Assembly (NCBI GenBank): GCA_947495575.1
Contig: CANLZL010000006.1
Location: 62,001 to 126,000 of the forward strand
Reading direction: 5' to 3'
Source of the DNA: an uncultured Nioella sp.
Lineage (GTDB): Bacteria; Pseudomonadota; Alphaproteobacteria; Rhodobacterales; Rhodobacteraceae
DNA: 64,000 bases
Made by a program: the position numbers and the translations under genes. Below the pieces are notes generated by a model. That model saw only the letters and a list, made by a program, of their open reading frames with translations, was not told where the DNA came from and did no database searches. Positions 34,586 through 44,424 of the stretch are shown one piece after another (position 1 is the stretch's first letter; each line of letters begins with the position of its first letter).

Positions 34586-34908
34586 TTCATCTGAAACTCT
34601 AGCGGGTATCGCCCATTGCGAAACTCACCAAAGAGATCGGGAATATCGGGGTGTTCTACTGGGACGCCAGTGTCGTCCAGAACCAGGTTTTGTTCGGAAA
34701 CATACGCAACGTAGAAGCTTTGGTCGTTTTCTGCGAGCAAGTGGTAAAACGGCTGATCCTTGATCGGACGCGACTCAGGGGGAATCGCATCATACCATTC
34801 CTCGGTGTTTGAAAATTCCGGGTCGACATCGAAAATAACACCGCGAAACGGGTGCTTACGATGTTTCACGATCTGGCCGAGCGTGTATTTTGCGCGCGTT
34901 TTGAGCAT
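34582..34908 (-). CDS. hspQ: heat shock protein HspQ
   Basis: The 108-residue protein matches HspQ (YccV-like): YTLGQIVKHRKHPFRGVIFDVDPEFSNTEEWYDAIPPESRP and KDQPFYHLLAENDQSFYVAYVSEQNL. HspQ binds Lon and acts as a specificity-enhancing adaptor, and binds hemimethylated DNA in gamma-proteobacteria. Here length is slightly above the E. coli protein. It is convergent with the rhodanese gene, ends overlapping by 4 bp, and divergent from the AEC carrier gene. No clear RpoH-type promoter is visible. Confidence 0.92.
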   Translation of the reverse strand: MLKTRAKYTLGQIVKHRKHPFRGVIFDVDPEFSNTEEWYDAIPPESRPIKDQPFYHLLAENDQSFYVAYVSEQNLVLDDTGVPVEHPDIPDLFGEFRNGRYPLEFQMN

Positions 34909-34961
34909 CTGATTGCGCCCCCTTACTACTCCGTCCTAAACCGGGGGCCAGCAGTTTGTCC

Positions 34962-35876
34962 ATGCTGGGCGGCCGAATTCTTGGGAAACAGATTGTGAAC
35001 CTTATCCTGACAGTTTTACAGATTGTGGCTCCGGTCTTACTTTTGGCCAGCGGCGGTTTCATCTGGAAAAAGGCTGGATTCGAGTATCCCGTCCAATTCG
35101 TGACACGCCTCGCGATGACAATCGCGGTGCCCTGTCTGATCTTCACCGCCTTGATGCGAACCGAGATCGACCCGGCCGCCCTGTCTGCGCTGACTTTGGC
35201 TGCGCTTTTGGCATATGGGCTTCTTGGTGTTCTTGCATTGGTGGCGGTCTGGGCGTTGCGTTTGAAGCTGCGCAGCTACCTGGCCCCAACAGTTTTTGGC
35301 AATACAGGCAATGTCGGATTACCGCTTGCCCTGTTTGCCTTTGGCGACCAGGGCTTGGGTTACGGTGTGGTGGTTTTCGCTGCGATGGCGGTCTTCACGT
35401 TTACCATCGGCATACCGATGGTGTCGGGCAAAAGTTCAGCCAAGCAGCTTGTTCAGGAACCGATGATCTGGGCGACCGTTCTAGGCGGGATTTTCCTGAC
35501 GATGGGCTGGCATACCCCAGTTTGGCTGACAAACTCGCTGGAGCTGGCGGGTGGCATGGCCATCCCGCTGATGTTGTTCACGCTTGGCGTTGCCGTCGCG
35601 CGACTAAGCCCCAAGGGGATTGGCACAGCCACGCTATTGTCTTTCATCAAACTGGGATTGTCAGTTGGGGTGGCTGTGCTGGCAGGCCGGCTGCTGGATT
35701 TGGAACCCGTGGCTTTTGCCGTATTGGTATTACAACTGGCTACCCCCGTCGCCGTCACGTCCTACCTTTTGGCAGAACGCTATGACGCCGACCCAGAGGC
35801 GGTCGCGGGCTATGTCGTGATCTCAACCCTACTCTCGGTATTGTCATTGCCCATCCTTCTTTATCTGCTGCTCTGA
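34962..35876 (+). CDS. AEC-family (auxin efflux carrier-like) transporter
   Basis: The protein of about 304 residues is nearly all hydrophobic with roughly 10 transmembrane segments. Motifs such as AMTIAVPCLIFTALMRTEI, TVFGNTGNVGLPLALFAFG and MIPLMLFTLGVAVA are typical of AEC permeases, which export or import small organic acids or auxin-like molecules. The start is uncertain: ATG 34962, or GTG 34995, since the first residues of the longer version lack family similarity. It stands alone between divergent hspQ and the downstream lipoprotein. Substrate unknown. Confidence 0.87.
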   Translation: MLGGRILGKQIVNLILTVLQIVAPVLLLASGGFIWKKAGFEYPVQFVTRLAMTIAVPCLIFTALMRTEIDPAALSALTLAALLAYGLLGVLALVAVWALRLKLRSYLAPTVFGNTGNVGLPLALFAFGDQGLGYGVVVFAAMAVFTFTIGIPMVSGKSSAKQLVQEPMIWATVLGGIFLTMGWHTPVWLTNSLELAGGMAIPLMLFTLGVAVARLSPKGIGTATLLSFIKLGLSVGVAVLAGRLLDLEPVAFAVLVLQLATPVAVTSYLLAERYDADPEAVAGYVVISTLLSVLSLPILLYLLL

Positions 35877-35944
35877 GGATTTCCCGATTGCACAAAATCG
35901 GGTAAGCTACGGCAAAAGATAAAACAAACGAGCAGGCAATCTTT

Positions 35945-36520
35945 ATGAAACGCGCGATTTTCCTCGTGCTGCTATTGGCGCTTGCCGCCTGTGGCGGCGG
36001 CCCCCGTCCCCCTGGCAGTTTGGACAATGCCTGCCTTTTGGTGCGGGAACGGCCCGATATTTATCGGGCGATGCGGGCAACCGAACGTAATTGGGATATC
36101 CCGGTGCATGTTCAGCTTGCCACCATGCATCAGGAAAGCAGGTTCGTGCATGACGCCCGCACACCGCATCGCTATGCGCTTGGGGTGATCCCACTTGGGC
36201 GGCAAAGCTCAGCACTTGGTTACAGTCAGGCCCTGGATGGCACCTGGGATGACTACCGCGCAGCCACCCGCAACCGAGGGGCCAACCGCACACGGATCCG
36301 GGATGCTGCTGACTTTATGGGATGGTATATGAACCAATCGGTTGAGAGGCTCGGCATTTCCCCCAATGACGCGCGCAATCAATACTTGGCTTACCACGAG
36401 GGACATGGTGGATATGCGCGCGGCAGTTACCGTGCAAAGCCGTGGCTTCTGCGGGTTGCTGACCGTGTGGATGAACGTGCTGAACTATACGAACGTCAAC
36501 TTGCAGGTTGTCGGCGATAA
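35945..36520 (+). CDS. lytic transglycosylase-like lipoprotein
   Basis: The 191-residue protein begins MKRAIFLVLLLALAAC, a lipoprotein signal with lipobox LAAC (Cys 16), so it is probably tethered to the outer membrane. The mature part matches the SLT fold: MHQESRF with catalytic Glu 64, GYSQALDGTWDDYR, AADFMGWYMNQS and YLAYHEGHGGY. Such enzymes cut glycan strands of peptidoglycan to leave 1,6-anhydro ends. It is convergent with the lolA gene. Length fits the small single-domain lipoprotein type. Confidence 0.88.
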   Translation: MKRAIFLVLLLALAACGGGPRPPGSLDNACLLVRERPDIYRAMRATERNWDIPVHVQLATMHQESRFVHDARTPHRYALGVIPLGRQSSALGYSQALDGTWDDYRAATRNRGANRTRIRDAADFMGWYMNQSVERLGISPNDARNQYLAYHEGHGGYARGSYRAKPWLLRVADRVDERAELYERQLAGCRR

Positions 36521-36592
36521 GGCTTGCGCAAAAGCGGTGGCGGCGCCTTGCGGCGTCGACCCGCAAGCTGCCTTTGCCTGAGCCGCCCAAGC

Positions 36593-37195
36593 CTATTCGG
36601 TCAAGCCACGGGTGCGTAGCTCATTGGGAATGTTGAAATAGCGCGGTGGCAGGCGGACATCCTGCTCAAGTTCCTGCAAAATCACGGTTGTCTGAAACCC
36701 GTTCGCATCTGTCACTACCCATTGGCGCAACTCAACCGGTTCACCCGTAAAGACAAGTGTGATCGTCCCGATATCAGGCTCATCCGGGTCTTGGGCCACG
36801 ACGCGCGTCGACGTACCGTCGCCATCATGCGACATAATCATGCCCGAGCGTCCCAGATCAACATCCCGGGCAAGGATCAGGTTCAGTGGCGTGCGGCGCA
36901 GCGGATATTGTTCGGGCCGGGTGTTGGATCGACCGTCAAAGATGGCGACCTGACCGCCGCCGGCCATCACCAACAGGTTTTCATCGTCGTCATATTCAAA
37001 GCGCATACGGCCCGGGCGGTGCAAAAAAAGCGTTCCGGTGGCAATCGCCCCGTCATCACTGATTTGCGTAAACGAAGCCTGCGCGCGGTCGATCCCGTTC
37101 AAGTATTCGGACAACTCCGAAAGGGGGATCGCCTGCGCTGTGGCGGAAAATGCGGATGCGGCGACCAGCGCCAAACCAAGAGCAAACTGTTTCAT
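36593..37195 (-). CDS. lolA: outer membrane lipoprotein carrier protein LolA family
   Basis: The 200-residue periplasmic protein has a signal peptide ending ATAQA and the LolA fold features: YLNGIDRAQASFTQ, GTLFLHRPGRMRFEYD and a TITLVFTGEP strand. LolA carries lipoproteins from the LolCDE complex through the periplasm to the outer membrane acceptor. It lies just downstream of ftsK in the same direction, a frequent alphaproteobacterial arrangement, and is likely in the same transcript. The sequence has a typical C-terminal NELRTRGLTE tail. Confidence 0.9.
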   Translation of the reverse strand: MKQFALGLALVAASAFSATAQAIPLSELSEYLNGIDRAQASFTQISDDGAIATGTLFLHRPGRMRFEYDDDENLLVMAGGGQVAIFDGRSNTRPEQYPLRRTPLNLILARDVDLGRSGMIMSHDGDGTSTRVVAQDPDEPDIGTITLVFTGEPVELRQWVVTDANGFQTTVILQELEQDVRLPPRYFNIPNELRTRGLTE

Positions 37196-37211
37196 ACCGG
37201 TAATTTAGTCA

Positions 37212-37243
37212 TGCAGGCGCGGGAATGCACCACCTCGCCTGCA
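37212..37243. terminator. inverted repeat between ftsK and lolA
   Basis: TGCAGGCG (37212-37219) and CGCCTGCA (37236-37243) form an 8-bp stem with a 16-base loop, just after the ftsK stop. No T run follows on the minus strand, so termination would be weak or the hairpin may process the transcript. Confidence 0.35.
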
Positions 37244-37254
37244 CTGCTCGCGAA

Positions 37255-40128
37255 TTATTGCTCAGGGACCAAGATCTCTCGTTTGCCGACATGGTTGGCC
37301 GAACTCACGACGCCTTCATCTTCCATCTGCTCAACCAAGCGTGCAGCCTTGTTATAGCCGATGGCCAGCTTGCGCTGGATGTAGGACGTCGAACACTTCC
37401 GATCTTTGATGACGATGGCCACGGCTTGATCATAGAGCGCATCTTCGCCGGTTGTGTTGCCACCCAGGCCGAGAACGGCGTCGATATCGCTGCTTTTCTC
37501 GTCCGTGGGCCCATCTAGAACGCTTGCGGCATAGTCGGGCGGACCGAAGCTTTTCAGATGGTTCACGATCTCTTCGACTTCTTCGTCGCCAACAAAAGGC
37601 CCGTGAACGCGGGTGATTTTGGAGCCGCCAGCCATGTAGAGCATGTCGCCCATGCCCAGTAGCTGTTCGGCGCCCTGTTCACCCAAAATGGTGCGGCTGT
37701 CGACCTTGGAGGTCACGTGGAAGCTGATCCGGGTTGGAAAGTTTGCCTTGATCGTGCCGGTGATCACGTCGACCGATGGGCGCTGCGTGGCCATGATGAT
37801 ATGAATGCCAGAGGCCCGCGCCATCTGCGCCAGGCGCTGGATACAAGCCTCGATCTCTTTGCCGGCCACCATCATCAAATCGGCCATCTCATCCACAATG
37901 ACCACGATATAGGGCATCTTCTCGGGCGCGAATTCTTCGGTCTCGAACACGGGTTCGCCGGTTTCATCGTCAAATCCGGTCTGAACCGTGCGGCTGAACA
38001 TCTCGTCTTTGCGCAGGGCATCTGCCACGCGAGAGTTGTAGCCGTCGATATTGCGGACGCCCATTTTGGACATCTTGCGATACCGCTCTTCCATCTCACC
38101 CACGACCCACTTCAGGGCAACTACCGCTTTTTTCGGGTCGGTCACAACCGGGCTTAGCAGATGCGGAATACCGTCATACACGGACAGTTCCAGCATCTTG
38201 GGGTCGATCATGATCAGGCGGCAATCCTCAGGGCTAAGCTTGTAAAGCAGGCTCAGGATCATCGTATTGATCGCCACGGATTTACCTGAACCGGTTGTAC
38301 CGGCAATCAAAAGGTGGGGCATCTTTGCAAGGTTGGCGATAACCGGATCACCACCGATGTCTTTGCCCAAAGCCAGGGGGAGCTTATGGGTACCATCACC
38401 AAAATCACGGCTGGCCAGCATTTCCCGCAGAACCACCATTTCACGGTGCTGGTTTGGCAGTTCGATCCCTATCACGGAACGCCCCGGCACGGTTGAAACA
38501 CGGGCAGAGAGCGCCGACATCGACCGGGCGATGTCATCGGCCAAGCCGATCACGCGGGAGGCCTTCAGGCCCGGTGCCGGTTCCAACTCGTACATGGTGA
38601 CCACCGGACCAGGGCGGACCGAGACGATCTCACCCTTCACGCCGTAATCATCCAGCACGTTTTCCAACATGCGGGCGTTTTCTTCCAGTGCCTCATCGCT
38701 CAGATGGTGCCGTTCGATTGTCACTGGGTTGGTCAACAGGTTGAGGGGCGGCAGCTCGTATTCCTGTTTCGCGCGCTCCTCCAACGGCAGCGTCGGCTGT
38801 GCTTCGGCGCGGGCGGATTTGGACTGTGGAACCGTTCGGCGCTGGACATGTTGCACGACCCGCTTCGGTTCAGCGGTGGGAATGGACGGGCGGGGGGCAA
38901 CAGGTACGTCAACCGGCACCTCTACCATTTCTGGTGCTATCGCTTCGACGCGTTCGGAATGCGGAAGGGGAATGGTCTCGAACTCTTCTTCCTCTGATGC
39001 GTGCGCTGCGGTCAGGGGCGGTTCAACCCGTTGACCGGCCGTCAGGGGCGGCTCAACCCGGGCAGTGACCGGCGGTTCAACCCGTGCAGAAATATGCTCA
39101 GCCCGGCGTGCGGCAACTGCGGCGGCAACCGCCGAAGGCGGCTCTTCTGGTTCGCTCTCGGCCTCTTCCTCAAGGACTTCAGGACGGCGCACACGGCTGC
39201 GGATCACATCGGCGATTTTCTCACGAATGCGGTCATCCGTAGGTGCCTCCAGATCCACAGGCGCGACGGAATGCGGTTCCACCAATTCCGGTTCAGGTTC
39301 AATATCTGCTGTGCGGCGCAAAAGCGGTACACGGTCCCGAAGGCTAAACCGCGGACGCGACTCTACCTCTGGCATGGGATCCACTTCCAGCATCGGCTCT
39401 TCGTCATAATGCGCTTCAGCAGCGGCGACACGGCTTTGGCGATTGCGCCGGAAATCCATTGCTGCTTGGCCCGCACCACGCGCGCCCTGGCCAAAAAGCA
39501 GCCCGATCCAGCCAACGGAATTGACCAGCCCGATCAGCATGAAGCGCAACGCCCCCCGCGCCTCACGCCCGGTCACGCCAAGCGCATAAAGACCAAGCGC
39601 AATCGTTCCGAAGAAGCTGATCAAGGCCATGATTTTCAGACCGGCGGCAAATGGCATTGGCAAGACGTTCAAAAGCGCACCAAGCACGGTTTCACCAAAG
39701 ACACCGCCCAGACCAAAGCTCTGATCCCATGTCGCAGGTGGTGTGTGGGTGGTGGCGTAGATCGAGGCCATAGCCATCACAAAGGGCAGGAACATGATCC
39801 GGGTCAGGACCTTTTCCGACCCTTTATGCAATGTCAGGCGAAACCCCCAGAAAAGCGAACCAAGCGCCAAGGCAAAAGCGCCCCAGCCAACGATCAACAT
39901 CAACGCTGCCGATACGGATGCGCCGAACCGACCCAACAGGTTCTGCGGCACGGCATCGGTTGCGGCCCACCAGCTGGGATCATCCGGCACGTATGAGACC
40001 AACATCAAGGCCAGCGCCAAGCCGCCGATGATCAGGACAATACCTAAGGCCTCTCGCCCGCGTCGTTCCAATGCCGCACGCATAGTGCTGTCCAAAAGTG
40101 GATCGCGTTGCCGAGTCTGATACGCCAT
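37255..40128 (-). CDS. ftsK: DNA translocase FtsK
   Basis: The 957-residue divisome protein has four or five N-terminal membrane segments, a proline/glutamate-rich linker (about 240-450) and a C-terminal RecA-like motor with Walker [10 protein letters not shown] (near 608) and [11 protein letters not shown]. The gamma winged-helix that reads KOPS sites is at the end ([22 protein letters not shown]). It pumps chromosome ends to the septum and activates XerCD recombination. The linker contains a short repeated RVEPPLTA unit (three copies in DNA 39011-39084). Its start overlaps the aminotransferase stop by 1 bp. Confidence 0.97.
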   Translation of the reverse strand: MAYQTRQRDPLLDSTMRAALERRGREALGIVLIIGGLALALMLVSYVPDDPSWWAATDAVPQNLLGRFGASVSAALMLIVGWGAFALALGSLFWGFRLTLHKGSEKVLTRIMFLPFVMAMASIYATTHTPPATWDQSFGLGGVFGETVLGALLNVLPMPFAAGLKIMALISFFGTIALGLYALGVTGREARGALRFMLIGLVNSVGWIGLLFGQGARGAGQAAMDFRRNRQSRVAAAEAHYDEEPMLEVDPMPEVESRPRFSLRDRVPLLRRTADIEPEPELVEPHSVAPVDLEAPTDDRIREKIADVIRSRVRRPEVLEEEAESEPEEPPSAVAAAVAARRAEHISARVEPPVTARVEPPLTAGQRVEPPLTAAHASEEEEFETIPLPHSERVEAIAPEMVEVPVDVPVAPRPSIPTAEPKRVVQHVQRRTVPQSKSARAEAQPTLPLEERAKQEYELPPLNLLTNPVTIERHHLSDEALEENARMLENVLDDYGVKGEIVSVRPGPVVTMYELEPAPGLKASRVIGLADDIARSMSALSARVSTVPGRSVIGIELPNQHREMVVLREMLASRDFGDGTHKLPLALGKDIGGDPVIANLAKMPHLLIAGTTGSGKSVAINTMILSLLYKLSPEDCRLIMIDPKMLELSVYDGIPHLLSPVVTDPKKAVVALKWVVGEMEERYRKMSKMGVRNIDGYNSRVADALRKDEMFSRTVQTGFDDETGEPVFETEEFAPEKMPYIVVIVDEMADLMMVAGKEIEACIQRLAQMARASGIHIIMATQRPSVDVITGTIKANFPTRISFHVTSKVDSRTILGEQGAEQLLGMGDMLYMAGGSKITRVHGPFVGDEEVEEIVNHLKSFGPPDYAASVLDGPTDEKSSDIDAVLGLGGNTTGEDALYDQAVAIVIKDRKCSTSYIQRKLAIGYNKAARLVEQMEDEGVVSSANHVGKREILVPEQ
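39011..39084 (-). repeat. in-frame tandem repeat in the FtsK linker
   Basis: Three 20-bp near-identical units start at 39011, 39041 and 39065. They encode repeated RVEPP(V/L)TA segments of the disordered FtsK linker. The first two differ at one position. Confidence 0.75.
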
Positions 40129-41324
40129 TATCCCGTCACCTCACCTTTATAGATGCAGTTTCGAAGCCGGATAAGCCCCGTCCGCATCTCTTCTTTTTCT
40201 GCAACCATCGCCACGCGGATTCGGTCCGCACCGGGCGTATGGCCATTTACCTCGCGCGCCAGATAGGCACCGGGCAACACCCGCACCCCTGCCTCGCGCC
40301 ATAGTTTCAAAGCGGCCTCTTCACCATTCTCTACCGGCAGCCATAGGAAAAACCCGGCCTCTGGTGGATGGTAACCTTGGAGGTCTGCAAAAACCTCATC
40401 GGCAATCTTAAACTTTTCTGCATAAAGTGCGCGGTTCTCGATCACGTGCTCTTCATCAGCCCAGGCCTTTGCGGCAACCGCCTGCAATGGACCCGGCAAA
40501 GGCGCGCCCGCATAGGCGCGCAATCGCTGCATGTGTTTTAGGTTTTCCGGCCCTCCCGCCGCGAACCCCGAACGTAAACCTGGCAGGTTCGACCGTTTCG
40601 ATAGTGAATTGAACAGCACGACCCGCTCTGGGTCAGCGCCCATCTGGGCCGCGACCTCTAATGCACCGGCAGGCGGCGCATCACGGTAGATCTCGGAATA
40701 GCATTCATCTGCGAAAATCTTGAAATCATAGTGTTCAGCCAAACCAATCAACTCACGCCAGTACTCTGCGCTTGCCACAGCCCCCTGCGGGTTGGCGGGC
40801 GAGCAGATATAGGCAATTGCGGTCCGGTTCAGAATTTCTTCGGGAAGGCTGTTGTAATCCGGCAGGTTTCCGGTTGCATATGTGGCGGGCACAAAAACGG
40901 GCTCTGCCCCGACGGCAACGGCCGCCACAGCATAGACTTGATAAAACGGGTTCGGCGTCAGAACGACCGGCTGTTTGCCATTCTTGGTTTCCGGGCACAG
41001 CGCGATGCAGGCGTTAAACAAGCCTTCACGGGTGCCATTCAGCGGCAAAACCTGCGCGTCCGGGTCAACGGTGATGCCATAGCGTCGGGTCAGCCAGCCA
41101 CCGATGGACTGCTGCAATGCTTCAGTGCCGTTGTTGGCCGGATAGCGTCCAAAGCCTGCCAAGCTCTCTGACACAATATCGCCGACCCATGCCGGAAAAG
41201 CGTGTTTCGGCTCACCAATGGTCATGTTGACAGGAACGCCCCCCGGGGAATGGGAGTCGAGCAAGCCCCGCAAACGCGGAAATGCATAAGCTGGCAGGTT
41301 CGAAAACCGCTCAGGAAAAACCAT
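40128..41324 (-). CDS. class I/II PLP aminotransferase (DapC-like)
   Basis: The 398-residue fold-type I aminotransferase has PLP-contact motifs: [41 protein letters not shown] and [15 protein letters not shown] with the Schiff-base lysine near 243. A YPANNG segment and overall length resemble succinyldiaminopimelate aminotransferase DapC, which would complement dapB in lysine synthesis; I infer this only from family resemblance. Its stop overlaps the ftsK start by 1 bp (TAATG), so both may be co-transcribed. Confidence 0.85.
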   Translation of the reverse strand: MVFPERFSNLPAYAFPRLRGLLDSHSPGGVPVNMTIGEPKHAFPAWVGDIVSESLAGFGRYPANNGTEALQQSIGGWLTRRYGITVDPDAQVLPLNGTREGLFNACIALCPETKNGKQPVVLTPNPFYQVYAVAAVAVGAEPVFVPATYATGNLPDYNSLPEEILNRTAIAYICSPANPQGAVASAEYWRELIGLAEHYDFKIFADECYSEIYRDAPPAGALEVAAQMGADPERVVLFNSLSKRSNLPGLRSGFAAGGPENLKHMQRLRAYAGAPLPGPLQAVAAKAWADEEHVIENRALYAEKFKIADEVFADLQGYHPPEAGFFLWLPVENGEEAALKLWREAGVRVLPGAYLAREVNGHTPGADRIRVAMVAEKEEMRTGLIRLRNCIYKGEVTG

Positions 41325-41442
41325 ATCTGCCTCAAGTCAGGGTCGTTTTTCGCCCTGTTATGCCAGCAGGTTACCGTCTGATCGGGTCCGGGTCCAGAAA
41401 AAGGCGCGGATTTTTGGCATTCATGTGTCCGGGCTGTGGCGC

Positions 41443-42771
41443 TTAAGCCAATGCAGCCTCTGCCGCGGCGCCGATCCGCATAAGGCGTTCCTCGCCCATT
41501 GGCGTGCCGATGAACATGATGCCCGTTGACGGAACGCCCGTTGGCAACGTCAAAGAACAAGTGCCCATCAGGTTCGCGACGCGCGTGTTTCTAAGAGCCA
41601 ACAGGTTCTCTGACACATAATACTCATCATCAGTCATCAAACGTGATGTATCAGGAGGTAGGATCGGCGCGGTCGGCAAAATCACCGCGTCATATTCGGC
41701 TGTTTGCTGACGCCAGCCATCGCGCAATATTTCGAGAAACCGCCACGCCCCAACATAATCAGCCGCCGTAAACCCGGCACCTGACCGGAACCGATCAAGG
41801 ATTCGGTCGAACATCTTTTCCGGTTCAGATTCAATGACATGTTTCCAAATACCGTAGGCTTCGGACGTGAATAGGATCGAGGACAGGTTCATTGCCTCTT
41901 CAATGCCATCCACTGTGCCATGGGTGATTTCTGCGCCCACTGCGGCCAGGCGGGATGTGGCAGAGGCAAAACCTGAACCGGGCTCGTCCCTGGCATCCTT
42001 GGTATAAGTATCCAACACAAGGAAACGCGCGCCTTTCAATGTAGACCCGCGCAGATCGGCAGCGACACCGCCCTTCATCACGGCCAACAATTGCGCGCAA
42101 TCCTCGACCGATCGAGCAAGTGGGCCGACAGTGTCAAACTTCTCACAAAGTGGCACAACGCCACCCAAACTCAGTCGGCCGGCGGTGGTTTTCAGGCCCA
42201 CCAGATCGTTGAATGCTGCCGGGATGCGCACAGACCCGCCGGTGTCCGAGCCAATGCCCGCAGGCGCCAAACCCCAAGCAACCGACGCGGCCGCGCCGGA
42301 GGATGACCCGCCGGGAACGAGGTCCGTGTTGTGAATATTTGGCGGTGTCTCGGTCATGGGATTGAGCCCAAGGCCGGAAAAGGCCAATTCGCTCATATGC
42401 GTTTTGCCAAGACACACCATCCCGGCCCGGGTCGCACTGGCCAAGACGTCAGCATCATCCTCCGGCACGCGACCTGCCAGCAAAGCCGAGCCGGAGGCAG
42501 TTTCTGTTCCCGCGCTGTCAAAAAGATCTTTCCATGAAGCTGGAACGCCATCCAACAACCCCTTGCGCACACCCTGTTCGGCCCGCAATGCCGCAGCTTT
42601 CGCTTCGGCCCGCGCGCGGTCTTCGGTAACCGCGGAATAGATTCGCCCCGCATGTGGATGGGCCGCAATTGCGTTCAGATAGGCCTCTGTCAAATCGACG
42701 GCATCGACGTCGCCCTTACCGATGGCACGGCCAAGTTCCGCCACGCCCAAGTCCTGCCAATCGTCACGCAT
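41443..42771 (-). CDS. amidase-signature family hydrolase
   Basis: The 442-residue protein has the amidase signature triad: Lys 81 in SWKDLF, the cis-Ser in VPGGSSSGAAASVAWG (about 156-158) and nucleophile Ser 180 in GIGSDTGGSVRIPAA. It could hydrolyse an aliphatic or aromatic amide, or be a relative of GatA; the lack of gatB/gatC near it argues for an independent amidase. It lies opposite the UbiH-type hydroxylase gene. No signal peptide. The substrate is not readable. Confidence 0.9.
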   Translation of the reverse strand: MRDDWQDLGVAELGRAIGKGDVDAVDLTEAYLNAIAAHPHAGRIYSAVTEDRARAEAKAAALRAEQGVRKGLLDGVPASWKDLFDSAGTETASGSALLAGRVPEDDADVLASATRAGMVCLGKTHMSELAFSGLGLNPMTETPPNIHNTDLVPGGSSSGAAASVAWGLAPAGIGSDTGGSVRIPAAFNDLVGLKTTAGRLSLGGVVPLCEKFDTVGPLARSVEDCAQLLAVMKGGVAADLRGSTLKGARFLVLDTYTKDARDEPGSGFASATSRLAAVGAEITHGTVDGIEEAMNLSSILFTSEAYGIWKHVIESEPEKMFDRILDRFRSGAGFTAADYVGAWRFLEILRDGWRQQTAEYDAVILPTAPILPPDTSRLMTDDEYYVSENLLALRNTRVANLMGTCSLTLPTGVPSTGIMFIGTPMGEERLMRIGAAAEAALA

Positions 42772-42857
42772 ATTTTGCCCCTGCTAATTGTCGCAAGTCC
42801 ACGCTAGCGGGGCTACGCCACATGGACAATCCCGGTCAGAGGATCATATTGCAGAGC

Positions 42858-44081
42858 ATGGCACATGATGCAGATATCCTGATCGTCGGCGGGGGCCTGA
42901 ACGGCCCGGCCTTGGCATTGGCATTGTCCCAGGCGGGGCTGACCAGCATTGTCATTGACGCGTTGCCGGCCGAAGCACGCGACGCGGATACATTCGACGG
43001 GCGGTCTTATGCTTTGGCGCTGGCGTCAGCCAAACTTCTGCAAGCCGTCGGGCTTTGGGATGCCGTAAAAGACAACGCGCAGCCGATGTTGGAGATCAAG
43101 GCCAGTGACGGGCGCGCAGGCGAAGGCCCTTCACCCTTCTTCCTGCATTTCGACCATGCCGAAATCGAAGAAGGCCCGATGGGCTATATGCTGGAAGACC
43201 GCTTTTTGCGTCAGGCGCTATTGGCGGCGATGGAAGCAGACGCCAACATCACGCACCGCCCCGGCTGCAAAGTGGTTGGGCAAGACACAACCGGCCCGGC
43301 CGCTGTTTCGCTGGAAAATGGCGCGGCCCTGACCGGCCAGATTCTTGTCGGCGCAGATGGACGAAAGTCAGGCACAGCAGAACGCGCCGGGATCCAGCGG
43401 CAAGGTTGGGATTACGGCCAAACTGCGCTGGTCTGTTCACTGGCTCATGAATTGCCGCATCACGGCATTGCGCATCAGTTCTTTATGCCCGCCGGTCCGT
43501 TGGCCATTCTGCCATTGCCCGGCAACCGGTGTTCGATTGTCTGGAGCGAGACACATGACCGAGCGGCAGAAATCTCGGCCATGAATGACGCAGACTACCT
43601 TGAGGCTCTGCGCCCCGCCTTTGGGGATTTTCTGGGCCAGATCGAATTGGCAGGCGCCCGGTTCAGTTATCCACTGAACCTGACCATTGCCGAACGTTTT
43701 GTGGATACAAGGATGGCGCTTATCGGCGATGCGGCCCATGGAGTGCATCCGATTGCCGGTCAGGGCCTGAACCTCGGGCTGCGGGATGTCGGCGCCTTGG
43801 CACAGGTTTTGGCCGACGCCAAACGCCGCGGCGAAGATATTTCCGCCATCAACGTGCTGGAGCGCTACCAGCAATGGCGTCGGTTCGATACCGCAACACT
43901 CGCTGCCTCGACCGATCTGGTGAATAAACTCTTTTCCAACGACAATCCGGCCATTCGTTTGGGCCGTGATCTGGGTATGGGGTTGGTGAATGCGTTCCCC
44001 GGTCTGCGCCGGTCGTTCATACGCGAAGCCGCCGGGTTAACCGGCGACGTGCCACGTTTGCTGCAAGGGCGGGCGCTTTAG
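42858..44081 (+). CDS. UbiH/UbiF-type FAD-dependent monooxygenase
   Basis: The 407-residue flavoprotein begins with the FAD-binding motif ILIVGGGLNGPALALAL (glycines at 11-16) and has the second signature GDAAHGVHPIAGQGLNLGLRDVG near 290-310, typical of the UbiH/UbiF/UbiI/UbiM group that hydroxylates ubiquinone precursors. An intermediate VGADGRKS is present. It is probably a ubiquinone biosynthesis hydroxylase but which ring position cannot be told. ATG 42858 gives MAHDADILIVG. Its end overlaps the convergent DUF1127 gene by 4 bp. Confidence 0.9.
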   Translation: MAHDADILIVGGGLNGPALALALSQAGLTSIVIDALPAEARDADTFDGRSYALALASAKLLQAVGLWDAVKDNAQPMLEIKASDGRAGEGPSPFFLHFDHAEIEEGPMGYMLEDRFLRQALLAAMEADANITHRPGCKVVGQDTTGPAAVSLENGAALTGQILVGADGRKSGTAERAGIQRQGWDYGQTALVCSLAHELPHHGIAHQFFMPAGPLAILPLPGNRCSIVWSETHDRAAEISAMNDADYLEALRPAFGDFLGQIELAGARFSYPLNLTIAERFVDTRMALIGDAAHGVHPIAGQGLNLGLRDVGALAQVLADAKRRGEDISAINVLERYQQWRRFDTATLAASTDLVNKLFSNDNPAIRLGRDLGMGLVNAFPGLRRSFIREAAGLTGDVPRLLQGRAL

Positions 44082-44284
44082 CCCTTTGGGTCATAGAACG
44101 CGGTGTCAGCATCGCGCCGGGTCATTCCCATATCTTTCAAACGCTCATCAGGCATGTCCGCCAATTTGCGGGCCTGACGATAGGTTTGGTCCTTTTCAAC
44201 AACCCAGTTCATCAAATCTTTGAAAGACCATGCGAAAGAACGAGGGGATTGGGCGGTGCGGGTGGATTTAGCGGCTACGGTCAT
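44078..44284 (-). CDS. DUF1127 (YjiS-like) small protein
   Basis: The 68-residue protein has the DUF1127 helix pattern with WSFKDLMNWVVEKDQTYRQARKLADMPDERLKDMGMTRRD, where the conserved LxxLxDxxLxDIGxxRxD motif is recognisable. Related small Arg-rich proteins regulate RNA turnover or phosphate/carbon metabolism in alphaproteobacteria, but the role here is open. It ends overlapping the convergent hydroxylase gene and is divergent from the winged-helix/TPR regulator. The cytosolic start is ATG 44284. Confidence 0.85.
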   Translation of the reverse strand: MTVAAKSTRTAQSPRSFAWSFKDLMNWVVEKDQTYRQARKLADMPDERLKDMGMTRRDADTAFYDPKG

Positions 44285-44303
44285 TTTTGAAATCCTTTGA
44301 GAC

Positions 44304-44338
44304 GGCTGCGTTGTTCTGATGACCTCAATCTCGCAGCC
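44304..44338. repeat. GGCTGCG/CGCAGCC inverted repeat upstream of DUF1127
   Basis: Arms GGCTGCG (44304-44310) and CGCAGCC (44332-44338) are 21 bases apart, lying 20 bp upstream of the DUF1127 start on the minus strand. They could form a leader hairpin or be an operator. Confidence 0.4.
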
Positions 44339-44364
44339 GCCCGTCAAAGCTCCGCAATTTCCAC

Positions 44365-44382
44365 AACACCTGAAGGGGTGTT
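44365..44382. promoter_or_regulatory. AACACC-N6-GGTGTT inverted repeat upstream of the TPR regulator
   Basis: A perfect 6-bp inverted repeat (AACACC 44365-44370, GGTGTT 44377-44382) with a 6-base spacer lies 43 bp before the ATG of the winged-helix/TPR protein and about 81 bp from the divergent DUF1127 start. A dimeric regulator could bind it. This is pattern only. Confidence 0.35.
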
Positions 44383-44424
44383 CACCGTAAAAAGATCGTA
44401 AAAACTACACGCTCTATCGCAAAA

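Noticed and set aside
39001-39996. 331-codon plus-strand frame opposite ftsK
   Set aside because: The ftsK frame has clear membrane segments, motor and gamma domain; the plus frame is low-complexity and Arg-rich.
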